24,940 nucleotides of DNA from a virus. The stretch spans positions 1-24,940 of the IMG/VR virus record IMGVR_UViG_3300046011_003778. The stretch is one strand, 5' to 3'. Numbering within the stretch: position 1 is the first letter of the stretch; each line of letters opens with the position of its first letter. The notes under the pieces are model-generated. The model was not told the origin of the DNA. It did no database searches and saw nothing but the letters and a program-made list of their open reading frames with translations. This document shows, one piece after another, positions 5,317 through 13,604 of this stretch. A program made the translations under genes and the position numbers.

Positions 5317-6666
5317 TTAGCCGAGGATATTGTCCACGCGGAAGATGCGGTAGTACTGGTTGGTTTTTGCGGTTGCAAGACCATCAGCAGGAGCTGAGCC
5401 AACGAATGGGTTTGAAGCCATACCATAGCGGGTCTTGAAGCCGATTTTAGGCTGGAATGATTCTTCCGCAACAGCACGTACCATGGTTAGTGGAACGTAT
5501 GGGCAGTAGAACACGCCTGCGTCGTATGGGTTTGTACCCTTGTAGCCAACGTTGATATAATCACCGGTTGCATATGGGTCGATGTAGATACGCATACGGC
5601 CGTTGAGAACACCAGCGAAGGTATTGCCGGTATCGTCTACGTTCAGAGCAGTTGACATAGCTGGAGCGTAGTCAAGCATACCTGAAGCTGCAAGAGCTGA
5701 AGCAACGTCTGAAGAAACGATTGCGAAGTTACCCTTGCCACGACGTGTTTCTTTAGCGATAGTATTCGCTTCACGCTCGAGTTGGAGGATAAGTCCCTTG
5801 ATCTTTTCTACTGACCAACGGCCATCAGCATCGGTTGAAAGGTTGAAGATACCACGGATAGCAACGTTTGAAGTAAGCGCACCGGTCTTAGCTTGGCTGT
5901 TGATGGTACGGATAACTTCACGGTTGATTTCTGCAAGAATCTCGGTTGACAGAATGTTTGCAAGCTCTGTCTCTGCGTCAAGACCGTGGATAGCCTTAAG
6001 GTCCTGTGCAAGTTCTAGAGTGTATTCTGCTTTCAGAGCGCGTGACTTTGCAGTAACGGTTGCTTTTTCAATGGTGAATCCCATTTCAGCGAAACCTTCG
6101 CCAACGCCATCACCAAGAGCTTCTGCTTCTGAGGTTGAGTAGTTGTCGCCAAGGTAAGGACCGGTACGTGAGTCGTCGATGCTGCTGTCGGTAGTACGAA
6201 GACCGGTTGAAGAGTCGTCGCTTAGACCAACAAGGCCTGAAGAGCCTGAAGAGCCGTTACCGGTGGTTGAAGAGTCGCCTGAGAAACCAACAGCTGCTTC
6301 GTTGAAGAGAGCTTCGTCGCCGGATACTACGCCAGCTTTGGTTTTTCTGTAGCGTGACTTCATCGCGAAGATAAGGCCGGTAGGACCGGTCATTGGCTGA
6401 ACACCAGCAACGTCATAAGCCATCATGTTAGGCATTGCACGACGTACGAGTGAGATAAGAACTGGGTTCCAGTTAGCAGCAACCGAAGTGTTGTTTACTG
6501 GTGCAGCTTCGTTCAGGTAGTTCTGCTGAGAAGCTTGCTGAGCAAATTCTCTCTCCTGGTTTTCAAGCATAACAGCAGTAACTGCACGACGGTGTGCGTC
6601 CTTAATGCTGTGTCCTTCGTTGAGCACTGGTGCCCATTTTTCTGTTAAACGATCATAAGATTCCAT
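5317..6666 (-). CDS. 23: Major capsid protein precursor, gp23-like
   Basis: This 449-residue protein (T4 precursor 521) would form the hexameric head lattice. The start ESYDRLTEKWAPVLNEG, the HRRAVTAVMLENQERE helix, NPVLISLVRRAMPNMMAYD and VQPMTGPTGLIFAMKSRY are hallmarks of marine T4-like gp23. The N-terminal propeptide should be removed by gp21. The best site is L51-N52-E53 before AAPVNN, matching the (I/L)-x-E rule. Residues about 127-183 are a Ser/Gly/Asp-rich low-complexity stretch. The C-terminus FKTRYGMASNPF is also typical. AGGAG precedes the ATG, a strong terminator follows, and scaffold and protease genes lie directly upstream. Confidence 0.97.
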   Translation of the reverse strand: MESYDRLTEKWAPVLNEGHSIKDAHRRAVTAVMLENQEREFAQQASQQNYLNEAAPVNNTSVAANWNPVLISLVRRAMPNMMAYDVAGVQPMTGPTGLIFAMKSRYRKTKAGVVSGDEALFNEAAVGFSGDSSTTGNGSSGSSGLVGLSDDSSTGLRTTDSSIDDSRTGPYLGDNYSTSEAEALGDGVGEGFAEMGFTIEKATVTAKSRALKAEYTLELAQDLKAIHGLDAETELANILSTEILAEINREVIRTINSQAKTGALTSNVAIRGIFNLSTDADGRWSVEKIKGLILQLEREANTIAKETRRGKGNFAIVSSDVASALAASGMLDYAPAMSTALNVDDTGNTFAGVLNGRMRIYIDPYATGDYINVGYKGTNPYDAGVFYCPYVPLTMVRAVAEESFQPKIGFKTRYGMASNPFVGSAPADGLATAKTNQYYRIFRVDNILG

Positions 6667-6683
6667 CTTCTGATTCTCCTAAA

Positions 6684-7622
6684 TTACTTATTGGTTTTTC
6701 TAAGGGCGTTAATGTAGGCAGCCATGTTACCTGATAGCTGAACTTCTTCAGACTCGGTTTCATCAACTGATTCTACAAGTGATGGTGAAGTTTTAGTAGC
6801 TTTTTTGAAGTAAGCTTCTTTAATAGTCTTAACTTTGTCAGCGAATACTTCTTCGCTTTCAAAATCAAGATCTTCAGATAGCTTAACAAGCTTTTCAACT
6901 TCGGTTTCTGCAAGACCACGAGCTGCTTCACGGATAACTTCGTAACGCTTATAACCTTCTAGCTCTTCTTTCATTGCGATCATTGCTTCGGTCTGTTCGT
7001 TCAGAGAAGCTTCAAGAGCTTCGTTCTGTTCTGCCAGATCATCAACTAGGTCAACTTTGGAATCTGGAACAGCGATATATGACTCTACGAATAGGGCCTG
7101 TAGCTTGTCCATGAACTCTTCTGCGATTTCAGAACGGAGACCGTTATGAATTGCAACTTCGTTCTCTTTCATCCAATTTTCAACTACGTAGTTCAGGTAT
7201 CCATCAACCTTCTCAACCATATCGGCTTTGAATGAATCGACTTCTTCCTGAAGTGAGACTTCGTAATTTTCTTCGAGACGTGCAATTTCTTCGCTTAGCT
7301 TTGATTTAATCGCAGCTTCGAAAATGATTGCGGCTTTACCCTTGAATCCTTCGGATAGGGTAGCTTCTTCAGAGATTAGAGCTTCTAAATCATCTGAGAA
7401 GTCATAGTCTTCTGATTGCTTCTCTGGATCGCCAGTAACTCTTTTACCCATTGGGTCGGAATTACTTTTGTCACCCTTGCGCTTAGTTGCTGTTTTACCA
7501 GCAGCAGCTGCGCTTTTTACGGAAGCAATAGACTGTTCTTCGGCATTGTTAGGATCGTGAGCTTCAACAACATTCTCGTCATCATCGAGCTCAGCATCCT
7601 GTCTTTTAAATTGATCAGTCAT
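6684..7622 (-). CDS. 22: Prohead core scaffold protein, gp22-like
   Basis: This 312-residue acidic, coiled-coil protein (T4 gp22 about 269) lies between protease and major capsid genes, as in T4. It would form the internal core on which the capsid assembles and then be digested by gp21. The N-terminus is charged and low-complexity (QDAELDDDENVV, SAAAAGKTATKRKGDK). The middle (about residues 100-260) is rich in Glu, Leu and Lys with heptad-like spacing. The C-terminus ends NMAAYINALRKTNK, similar to the ends of other T4-like scaffolds. LSEG and related (L/I)-x-E sites give protease targets. AGGAG supports the start. Confidence 0.92.
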   Translation of the reverse strand: MTDQFKRQDAELDDDENVVEAHDPNNAEEQSIASVKSAAAAGKTATKRKGDKSNSDPMGKRVTGDPEKQSEDYDFSDDLEALISEEATLSEGFKGKAAIIFEAAIKSKLSEEIARLEENYEVSLQEEVDSFKADMVEKVDGYLNYVVENWMKENEVAIHNGLRSEIAEEFMDKLQALFVESYIAVPDSKVDLVDDLAEQNEALEASLNEQTEAMIAMKEELEGYKRYEVIREAARGLAETEVEKLVKLSEDLDFESEEVFADKVKTIKEAYFKKATKTSPSLVESVDETESEEVQLSGNMAAYINALRKTNK

Positions 7623-7631
7623 GTGACTCTC

Positions 7632-8288
7632 CTATTTGTTTTTCAGTAACGAGAGGAAATTCTTGAACTCGCGTGTTTGTGCCTCATAAAGGTCCACTCT
7701 CGGAGTTTTTCTAATTTCAGTCTCAATTCTTTCAATTTCTCGAGCTTCGATAATACCATTATTCCATACCCATTCTACACCTTCCATAATTCCATTAACG
7801 AAAGCTTGAGGTGCGGATGGATCTTGGACGATGTCGACGGTATTCAACATGAAATCGTCTTTGACATACATAACGCCATTTCTCTGTTCGAGACTTCCCA
7901 TACCACGAGTTGAAACACCCAGTTGAACACCACCCTCTAGTAAACCTTGAACTATTTTACCCATTGGAGTATTCAGTATGCGTGCTTTACCCATCACATT
8001 ATTACCTTCCATACGAAGATCGGTAATGAGATGGGATACCTTATCAAGATTCACAGTTGGACCATCTGGATGGTTTAATTCCCCAACTGCTCTTCCAGTT
8101 TTAACTTGAGAATCGACGTATTTGTTTACCGCATTTTCCATTACGTTTTTTGGGTAGATACGTCCATTTCTATTCTTACCTTCGGCCTGAGCAAAGATAC
8201 CTTCGATAACGAAGTTCTTATCTCCGTTCTCTTTCTTTTCAACGATGCACTGAACATCATTCTCGGTATATTCTGTGATCAGCTTCAT
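7632..8288 (-). CDS. 21: Prohead core protease, gp21-like
   Basis: This 218-residue serine protease (T4 gp21 about 212) would mature the prohead, cutting after (I/L)-x-E. The active-site blocks are GELNHPDGP, with His73, and QLGVSTRGMG, with Ser126. FVIEGIFAQAEGKNRNGRIYP at the start is typical of herpesvirus-like U35/S78 prohead proteases. VDIVQDPSAPQAFV is the conserved C-terminal block. The ribosome site GGAGG is strong. The ATG overlaps the stop of the upstream 71-residue gene (TAATG). Confidence 0.96.
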   Translation of the reverse strand: MKLITEYTENDVQCIVEKKENGDKNFVIEGIFAQAEGKNRNGRIYPKNVMENAVNKYVDSQVKTGRAVGELNHPDGPTVNLDKVSHLITDLRMEGNNVMGKARILNTPMGKIVQGLLEGGVQLGVSTRGMGSLEQRNGVMYVKDDFMLNTVDIVQDPSAPQAFVNGIMEGVEWVWNNGIIEAREIERIETEIRKTPRVDLYEAQTREFKNFLSLLKNK

Positions 8289-8503
8289 TATTTGCCTCCG
8301 GCCATCTTTATAAACTGAGTTGCGGCTTTCTTAGCATCTTCAGGAGAATTATAAGAATCTAATTTCTCCGAATCGATATAAGCCACATACTTATTCTTAT
8401 CTTTATGAATCATGACATTATGCTTATCTATTTTACCATCAAAGACATGCTGACCCGCAGGCATTTTCTTTTTAGCTTCCCGTATCTGAGCAAAAGTCTT
8501 CAT
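8288..8503 (-). CDS. Candidate internal head protein with capsid-targeting-like N-terminus
   Basis: This 71-residue basic protein starts MKTFAQIREAKKKMP. T4 internal proteins and Alt begin with a capsid-targeting sequence MKTYQEFIAEA, cut by gp21 after the Glu. Here the same spacing and the rule-matching I7-R8-E9 before Ala are present. The rest (HVFDGKIDKHNVMIHKDKNKYVAYIDSEKLD) is Lys-rich and probably a small mixed alpha/beta fold. It sits between the gp67-like core gene and the protease, where T4 has gene 68, and has its own late promoter 30 nt upstream. It could instead be a diverged core protein like gp68. The Shine-Dalgarno is weak (GAGTG). Confidence 0.8.
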   Translation of the reverse strand: MKTFAQIREAKKKMPAGQHVFDGKIDKHNVMIHKDKNKYVAYIDSEKLDSYNSPEDAKKAATQFIKMAGGK

Positions 8504-8533
8504 TTAATACACTCAATAACTTAAATTCTATTT

Positions 8534-8541
8534 TATTTATA
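8534..8541 (-). promoter_or_regulatory. T4-type late promoter (TATAAATA)
   Basis: This is an exact TATAAATA on the minus strand between the sulfotransferase stop and the 71-residue gene. It restarts late transcription for the 21-22-23 block. Confidence 0.75.
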
Positions 8542-8565
8542 TAAATTAACTTTTTTAAATTTTAA

Positions 8566-9303
8566 TCAACACCAACCATTTTCATAGTCTATAAGATATA
8601 ATTGTTCAATACGATCTATCTGTTTTCTGTCTAGATCTGGCTTATTCATACTTGTTTTCATTCTATGAAAATCAGGTGGGTTAGTTTTTATACCTAATTT
8701 ATCGTTCATAAATTCTATACATTTATATGTGTCTTTTATATCAAATATTTTATCAAATCTATCCGGCGTACCCATCCACCAACTTTGAGTTTCTAGATGT
8801 TCATTCCAATATTCTTTACTCTCTAACAGATCAAGTAACTGGTCTATATGATAATTATGTTGACGAAAAGGCCCGAATGCTGTATCTTGATATATTTGCA
8901 AATACCCTGATATGAATCTTTTTATTGGGTCCCTTTTTACAGCTACCCTTATACTATCTTTTCTAAAAAAATCTTTAAAAGTTGTATCTTCATGATTTAA
9001 CCACTGCGACACTCTTCCAGATCTTCTACAACCAGTGTGATTCAAATAGGCAAACTCCGAAAGATGATCTAAATCGTCTTCTTTTAATTCACCGGATTTA
9101 ATACTTTGAATAACCCTTGGATGATCTATTGGATAAAGGGAATTAGCATTCGGGTCTTTTACCCAAGTATAATAAGCCTTTATAGAAGTACAAGCGTTTT
9201 TAGCACAAATATTAAAATCTAATCTTGTATTATTTTTGCTAAAATAAATGACTGGTTGCCAATATTCGATCCGCTTCTTCTTCCACGAATCTAAATAACT
9301 CAT
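8566..9303 (-). CDS. Sulfotransferase family 2-like protein inserted in head operon
   Basis: This 245-residue protein has the two PAPS-binding signatures of membrane-type carbohydrate sulfotransferases: CAKNACTSIKAYY (residues 33-45, 5'-phosphosulfate loop) and VAVKRDPIKRFISGYLQIY (about 120-138, 3'-phosphate site RDPxxRxxSxY). The C-terminus IEQLYLIDYENGW is also typical of the family. The reaction would move sulfate from PAPS to a sugar or protein hydroxyl. There is no membrane anchor, unlike Golgi homologues. It starts 2 nt after the gp67-like stop, with no promoter of its own, so it is co-expressed late with portal and core. This slot holds gene 68 in T4. Codon use looks more AT-rich than the head genes around it, suggesting acquisition. 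The substrate is unknown. Confidence 0.85.
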   Translation of the reverse strand: MSYLDSWKKKRIEYWQPVIYFSKNNTRLDFNICAKNACTSIKAYYTWVKDPNANSLYPIDHPRVIQSIKSGELKEDDLDHLSEFAYLNHTGCRRSGRVSQWLNHEDTTFKDFFRKDSIRVAVKRDPIKRFISGYLQIYQDTAFGPFRQHNYHIDQLLDLLESKEYWNEHLETQSWWMGTPDRFDKIFDIKDTYKCIEFMNDKLGIKTNPPDFHRMKTSMNKPDLDRKQIDRIEQLYLIDYENGWC

Positions 9304-9305
9304 GA

Positions 9306-9587
9306 TTAGTCTTCTTCTTCTTCATCCTCCGCATATTCATCAGCAAGATCTTCTAGATCTTCATCAGTATACTCATCTTCTTCAGAATACTCTTCTTCAG
9401 ATTCTTCTTCCTCGTCAGAATAGACGGATTGAGCAATAGCGATCTTTTCTTGATCCAGTGAATCAGATACTCTTTGGGATAAAAGTTCATTAAAAACATC
9501 ATTTGCTTTTGTATATTCAGATTGAGTAATATAATCAACCATTTTAGAAATTGGATTTACATCCGACACTTCATATTCTTCAGCCAT
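9306..9587 (-). CDS. 67: Prohead core protein, gp67-like
   Basis: This 93-residue protein (T4 gp67 about 80) has an N-terminal helical part, EYTKANDVFNELLSQRV, then SLDQEKIAIAQSV. These parallel T4 SNDLVAARKLFAEAMAARTIDLIKEEKIAIA. The second half is almost entirely Glu and Asp with Tyr. The gene follows the portal gene by 9 nt with a TAAGGAG ribosome site, the T4 arrangement. It would be part of the prohead core and be cut by gp21. Confidence 0.92.
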   Translation of the reverse strand: MAEEYEVSDVNPISKMVDYITQSEYTKANDVFNELLSQRVSDSLDQEKIAIAQSVYSDEEEESEEEYSEEDEYTDEDLEDLADEYAEDEEEED

Positions 9588-9596
9588 AATAACTCC

Positions 9597-11177
9597 TTAT
9601 TTAGCTACTTTCAAATTAATAGTGTGTGAGGTTTTAGGCTCTGGTTTAGCCTGTTGTGCCGCCGCTGTTTCTTGTTCAGCATCAGCTTGGTCTATTTCAT
9701 CTTGAGCAGGTTCTTCCAACTCTACTTGTTTCGTCATTTGTTTAATCTGATCATCATCGAAACGAAGAATGTTTTTCATTACCCATTCCTTCGAGAAATA
9801 TTCACCAACATACTGTTGAACCTGATCCAGAGATTGTAGTTTTTCTCTGAGTAATTCAGCTTCTTTGAGTTCTGTGAAATGGTTATCTCTAGTAAACTCA
9901 AAGTTAATATTATTTGAGATATCTTCCCAATCTTCTTCGGTAATAATACTTTTTAAGACTAACTGACGCTTAAGCATCTCACGGAAAAGCATAGAGAATC
10001 TGCGGCGAAGGCGATCAATAAACTTCTGGAATTTTAATTCATCTCTTGAGATTTCTGTAGAACGGCCAAGAGAGAACTGAGATTCCTGTTCAAGTCTGTT
10101 AATCGGAACGTTCAGTGATCTATATAGTCTTTTCTGGAAGTAGACGATATCATCGATCTGTCCTAGGTTTTCGCCACCAGGGAGTGATGTAATCTCAGTA
10201 CCTCGGTTACCCTCACGGCGCGGTAACCAGAAATCTTCAAGCATCGACATATGCTTACGATCGTCTTTAATTTCACCAGTAGCAGCATCATAGACTAGCT
10301 TATTACGATAGCGAGTCATAATGCCTTTCATATATTCTTCTGCTTTACCCTTTGGTAGGTTGCCGACATCAATATAGAAAATACGACGTTCTGGCGCTCT
10401 CGCGAGTCGATAAATAACTAGAGAGTCTTCCATCATACGAAGCTGGTTAATTGGTTTTAATGCTTTATGAAGATATGAGACAACGTGCTTCTGTGATGCA
10501 TCAAGTAGGCCAGAGGTTACATAAATTACAGAATCTTTTGTAAGCTTAATACCGCTATTCTGTTCACCCGGTTTTTCCTGATAGATGAAGTACTCGTTCT
10601 GTCCTTCTACTATACTTGCACCAGTAATTGGATCTCTTTTTCTAATAATCTCTTTTACTTTGCGAATCTTAGCAGAATCAATAGGACGAATATCAAGAAC
10701 ACCTTTCTTTGGGTTCTTCTCGTCTACCACAAGGTGATAAACTTTTCTTCCATCAACATACCATGATCTGAAGATGTCGTGACCTAAGTCGCCAAACTTC
10801 AGCATATAAAGGATATCATCGAATTCTTCTTGAATTTTATTCTTAATAGATTTGGATAGTTCTACATTATCAAGATCTAGCTTAACAGCAATCTCATCAC
10901 CGCCAGATACGGCTTCATTAGTAATATCTTCAATCGCCGCATCCACTTCAGGATGCATAGCTACACCTCTATATTTTTGGATAAGAGTAGCATTATCCTT
11001 GGATTTGTCGCCGTCAATATCAACATATTGTCCGAAGTGTGATCCAGATGCAGTTACATAACCAGCACCATCTTCATCAACTTTTGGAACAATAGATTTT
11101 AGATTTTTATCTTCTGCTTCTTGAGATTTAGATCTTCGAATTTCGAATCCAAAAAGTTTTAAACTATTATCGGCCAT
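9597..11177 (-). CDS. 20: Portal vertex protein, gp20-like
   Basis: This 526-residue protein (T4 gp20 about 524) would form the dodecameric portal, the head initiator and DNA gate. Recognised blocks are KYRGVAMHPEVDAAIEDITNEAV, DDILYMLKFGDLGHDIFRSWYVDGR, RLARAPERRIFYIDVGNLPKGKAEEY, DFWLPRREGNRGTEITSLPGG and SRDELKFQKFIDRLR. The last 40 residues are a Gln/Ala/Glu-rich tail. The start is supported by AGGA upstream and the conserved MADNSLKLFGFEIRR opening. A perfect hairpin (11199-11220) lies between the gp19 stop and this start. A GC-rich patch with TCTCGCGAG lies at 10394-10409. Confidence 0.97.
   Translation of the reverse strand: MADNSLKLFGFEIRRSKSQEAEDKNLKSIVPKVDEDGAGYVTASGSHFGQYVDIDGDKSKDNATLIQKYRGVAMHPEVDAAIEDITNEAVSGGDEIAVKLDLDNVELSKSIKNKIQEEFDDILYMLKFGDLGHDIFRSWYVDGRKVYHLVVDEKNPKKGVLDIRPIDSAKIRKVKEIIRKRDPITGASIVEGQNEYFIYQEKPGEQNSGIKLTKDSVIYVTSGLLDASQKHVVSYLHKALKPINQLRMMEDSLVIYRLARAPERRIFYIDVGNLPKGKAEEYMKGIMTRYRNKLVYDAATGEIKDDRKHMSMLEDFWLPRREGNRGTEITSLPGGENLGQIDDIVYFQKRLYRSLNVPINRLEQESQFSLGRSTEISRDELKFQKFIDRLRRRFSMLFREMLKRQLVLKSIITEEDWEDISNNINFEFTRDNHFTELKEAELLREKLQSLDQVQQYVGEYFSKEWVMKNILRFDDDQIKQMTKQVELEEPAQDEIDQADAEQETAAAQQAKPEPKTSHTINLKVAK
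10394..10409. repeat. GC-rich patch in gene 20 related to the TCGCGGGCG islands
   Basis: GCGCTCTCGCGAGTCG contains TCTCGCG, shared with the island in gene 16. It encodes the conserved RLARAPE segment, so protein constraint could explain it. Confidence 0.3.
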
Positions 11178-11198
11178 TTCATATCCTATCTTTAAAGA

Positions 11199-11220
11199 GA
11201 CTGGGCGTTTCCGCCCAGTC
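11199..11220 (-). terminator. Perfect GAAA-loop hairpin between genes 19 and 20
   Basis: On the minus strand GACTGGGCG-GAAA-CGCCCAGTC forms a 9-bp stem with a GNRA tetraloop, followed by TCTCTTTAAAG. The U-tract is poor, so it may be a partial terminator, an RNA-processing site or a 3'-end stabiliser that sets tail-tube output above portal output. Confidence 0.6.
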
Positions 11221-11240
11221 TAATCTTATATATCCACTTA

Positions 11241-11768
11241 TTAGGAAGTAGTATTTGATTCCCAATATTGAACCTGGAATTCCACGGTGAATCTCTCGAT
11301 ATCATCATTTGTTCCGTAGGCTAGATCGATTGGAGCAACTGCTGTTGGGAAACATCCGCGGAAGGTATAGGTCTTTAGGATAGATCCGTCACGGTCAAGT
11401 TGTTCAATAAGAAGATCTGCTTCATAATCGATTGGTGCTGTTAGACCGGTATTTGCTTTGTGGGCATTAATACCATTCATCCAACGTTCCATTGCGTTAC
11501 GAATAGCAAAGTCTGTATCGTTAATAATCGTTGGTGACCAAGTATCGAATGTACGGTCACCCGCTAGCTTAAGCTGACGTCCACGGAATGGTATAGTAAT
11601 GACACCCATTGTGGATCCAGGTAGTTGTGCAGCTTCGCAAAGGAATGAAGTGATTTCCACATCACCATTTGCATATGCTGGGAAGTTAATGGTCGCTTTG
11701 AACAGATTCGGTCTAGCGCCACCGCCTTTTAGTTTGGCTTTAAAATCGTCTACTCCAAGAATAGCCAT
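11241..11768 (-). CDS. 19: Tail tube protein, gp19-like
   Basis: This 175-residue protein (T4 gp19 163) would stack as hexamers to form the inner tail tube. It opens MAILGVDDFKAKLKGGGARPNLFKATINFP. The blocks FLCEAAQLPGSTMGVITIPFRGRQLKLAGDRTF and RGCFPTAVAPIDLAYGTNDDIERFTVEFQVQYW are the tube-family signature. It follows the sheath gene by 21 nt with a GGAG site, as in T4. Confidence 0.95.
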   Translation of the reverse strand: MAILGVDDFKAKLKGGGARPNLFKATINFPAYANGDVEITSFLCEAAQLPGSTMGVITIPFRGRQLKLAGDRTFDTWSPTIINDTDFAIRNAMERWMNGINAHKANTGLTAPIDYEADLLIEQLDRDGSILKTYTFRGCFPTAVAPIDLAYGTNDDIERFTVEFQVQYWESNTTS

Positions 11769-11789
11769 TTTATTTTCTCCTGCGCTCTA

Positions 11790-13523
11790 TTATACCGTAC
11801 CAACAACTTCAGCGAAGTCTACACCGGTTCTAACTGCCACAAAGTTTAGTGTGACATAGTTAATAGAACGGGCAGGCTTGATGAAGAGGCTGCATACGAA
11901 TTCGTTTCTGTCAATAACTGCCGGTGTATTATTTGTTTCGTCACAAACAACACGGAAGTCGGTGATACCACGTCTACCTTGGATTTCTCTTAGGAATGGT
12001 TCGATAATATTTTTAAATTCAGCGCGAGTAAATTCATCGTTGAATTCAAACATTACGTTGCGGGCTGCAACTGAAACCGCTCTTTCGATACCAAGGAACA
12101 GACGACGAACGTTGATTCTATCGAATGCACTTGGGCGAGCAAGTTTTGTTTTATCCCCGTAAAGAAGTACGCCTTGACCAGGAATATTAGCGATTGGGTT
12201 AATACCTGCCTTATAAAGTGTATCTCTCTGGCTTTGATTTGGTGAGTAAGCAAGTGAGGTAACACCCAGAACTTGTCCACGACGTGGTCCAGCTGGTGAG
12301 AACCAAGGAGCTGCAACTGCATCTGTAGATGCCATTATACCTGCAACTGATGATGCAGCTGGAATCCAGATGTACTGATCGTTATACTTATCATATACCT
12401 TTAGGTAGTTATTATCTACAATAAGATATGAAGAAGAAGTGAAAGTATTTGCAGTTGTTACTGAAGCTGTAACCGGGCTTGCGTTTCCGATAATATCAGA
12501 TCTTGCTGGTGAGGTTACAACCACGCAGTCTTTACGGGTTGATCCTGCAATTGTAACTAGATCGTTTACTACGGTTGTCTGGTCCGCTCTGCTTGATAGT
12601 CCTGGTGCAATCAGGAAGTCTACTAGAAGAGCTTCTTTGTCTTCGAATAGATCGAAACCTGTAGCATATTCAGAAGTACCAATAGCACTACCATTTGCAC
12701 CACCAACAAAGTTTACTGTCTTTGTTACTGTTCCAGTCTTAGCATAGTTCTTACTGCTAGAAACATTTGTACCAGCAAGTGCACTGAACTTACCCGCAGC
12801 ACCAAATCCAGCCATCCACACATAGTTTGAACCATTGTTAATCACATCTAGAATGTAGTTTGATGAACCATCTTCTTTTAGTGCACCTTTTGCAAGTGAT
12901 ACGAATGGGAAAATTTCTAGAACGGAACCACGGGTCCCTGAAATTTCTCCTAGACGATCTACTACAACTACGTGCGCTTCATCATTTAGTGCTGATGCAG
13001 CAGTAGCCCATGTTGAGGTTTTTGGCGCCGCATCGAAGCTTGATTTATAGGTCCAGGCGTCAAAGTCGGTAGTACCAGAAGAGTCTGCTGTCACATAATG
13101 TACAGAAATAGAGTTACCAGCATCACCAGGATATTTGGCAATGAAAGAATGATCGCTATCTGCAAGAGCTGCGATTTGATCATCAAAGTTATCTCTATTC
13201 TTTACGAGTGGTGGAGATGCAGAATCTGCATCTGAGTCATAAGCGTTAGTAGCAGAAGCTACGACACGAACAACCTGAAGCTCGTTTGAATATCTTAAGA
13301 AGTAAGCAGCTGAATGCCACTCTACTGTGTTGTCACTGTCTGGTGAACCGAATACTTCAACAAGACCGCTTTCGTTTGAAATTAGTACTGGCTCTTCAAC
13401 TGGACCCCAGTTAAATTCGCCAACGAATGCGCCGGTGCTTGTTGGAACGTTAGGTACAACCCCAGTGAGATCTATCTCTCTAACAAAAATGCCAGGAGAT
13501 TGTAATGGTGTTGAAATTGCCAT
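11790..13523 (-). CDS. 18: Contractile tail sheath protein, gp18-like
   Basis: This 577-residue protein (T4 gp18 659) would form the contractile sheath. The N-terminus STPLQSPGIFVREIDLTGVVPNVPTSTGAFVGEFNWGPV is the classic sheath opening. The C-terminal third carries AYSPNQSQRDTLYKAGINPI, RPSAFDRINVRRLFLGIERAV, FEFNDEFTRAEFKNIIEPFLREIQGRRGI and ends RSINYVTLNFVAVRTGVDFAE, the sheath core that binds tube and neighbours. The middle is the variable protrusion region, shorter than in T4. A late promoter lies 62 nt upstream. Confidence 0.97.
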   Translation of the reverse strand: MAISTPLQSPGIFVREIDLTGVVPNVPTSTGAFVGEFNWGPVEEPVLISNESGLVEVFGSPDSDNTVEWHSAAYFLRYSNELQVVRVVASATNAYDSDADSASPPLVKNRDNFDDQIAALADSDHSFIAKYPGDAGNSISVHYVTADSSGTTDFDAWTYKSSFDAAPKTSTWATAASALNDEAHVVVVDRLGEISGTRGSVLEIFPFVSLAKGALKEDGSSNYILDVINNGSNYVWMAGFGAAGKFSALAGTNVSSSKNYAKTGTVTKTVNFVGGANGSAIGTSEYATGFDLFEDKEALLVDFLIAPGLSSRADQTTVVNDLVTIAGSTRKDCVVVTSPARSDIIGNASPVTASVTTANTFTSSSYLIVDNNYLKVYDKYNDQYIWIPAASSVAGIMASTDAVAAPWFSPAGPRRGQVLGVTSLAYSPNQSQRDTLYKAGINPIANIPGQGVLLYGDKTKLARPSAFDRINVRRLFLGIERAVSVAARNVMFEFNDEFTRAEFKNIIEPFLREIQGRRGITDFRVVCDETNNTPAVIDRNEFVCSLFIKPARSINYVTLNFVAVRTGVDFAEVVGTV

Positions 13524-13584
13524 GACTCTTTTCCCTTTGAGTTGAATTATAAGTGATTCATAATACGATTATATTCATTACTTC

Positions 13585-13592
13585 TATTTATA
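13585..13592 (-). promoter_or_regulatory. T4-type late promoter (TATAAATA) for genes 18-19
   Basis: This is an exact TATAAATA on the minus strand in the 81-nt gap between gene 17 and gene 18. It would give sheath and tube extra late transcripts, consistent with their high copy number in the virion. Confidence 0.78.
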
Positions 13593-13604
13593 GGAAATAG
13601 TATT

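Noticed and set aside
5735-6142. Long plus-strand open frame opposite gene 23
   Set aside because: It is an antisense shadow of the capsid gene; no promoter, ribosome site or recognisable protein. The same applies to the plus-strand frames opposite genes 18 and 20 and the 652-residue fibre.
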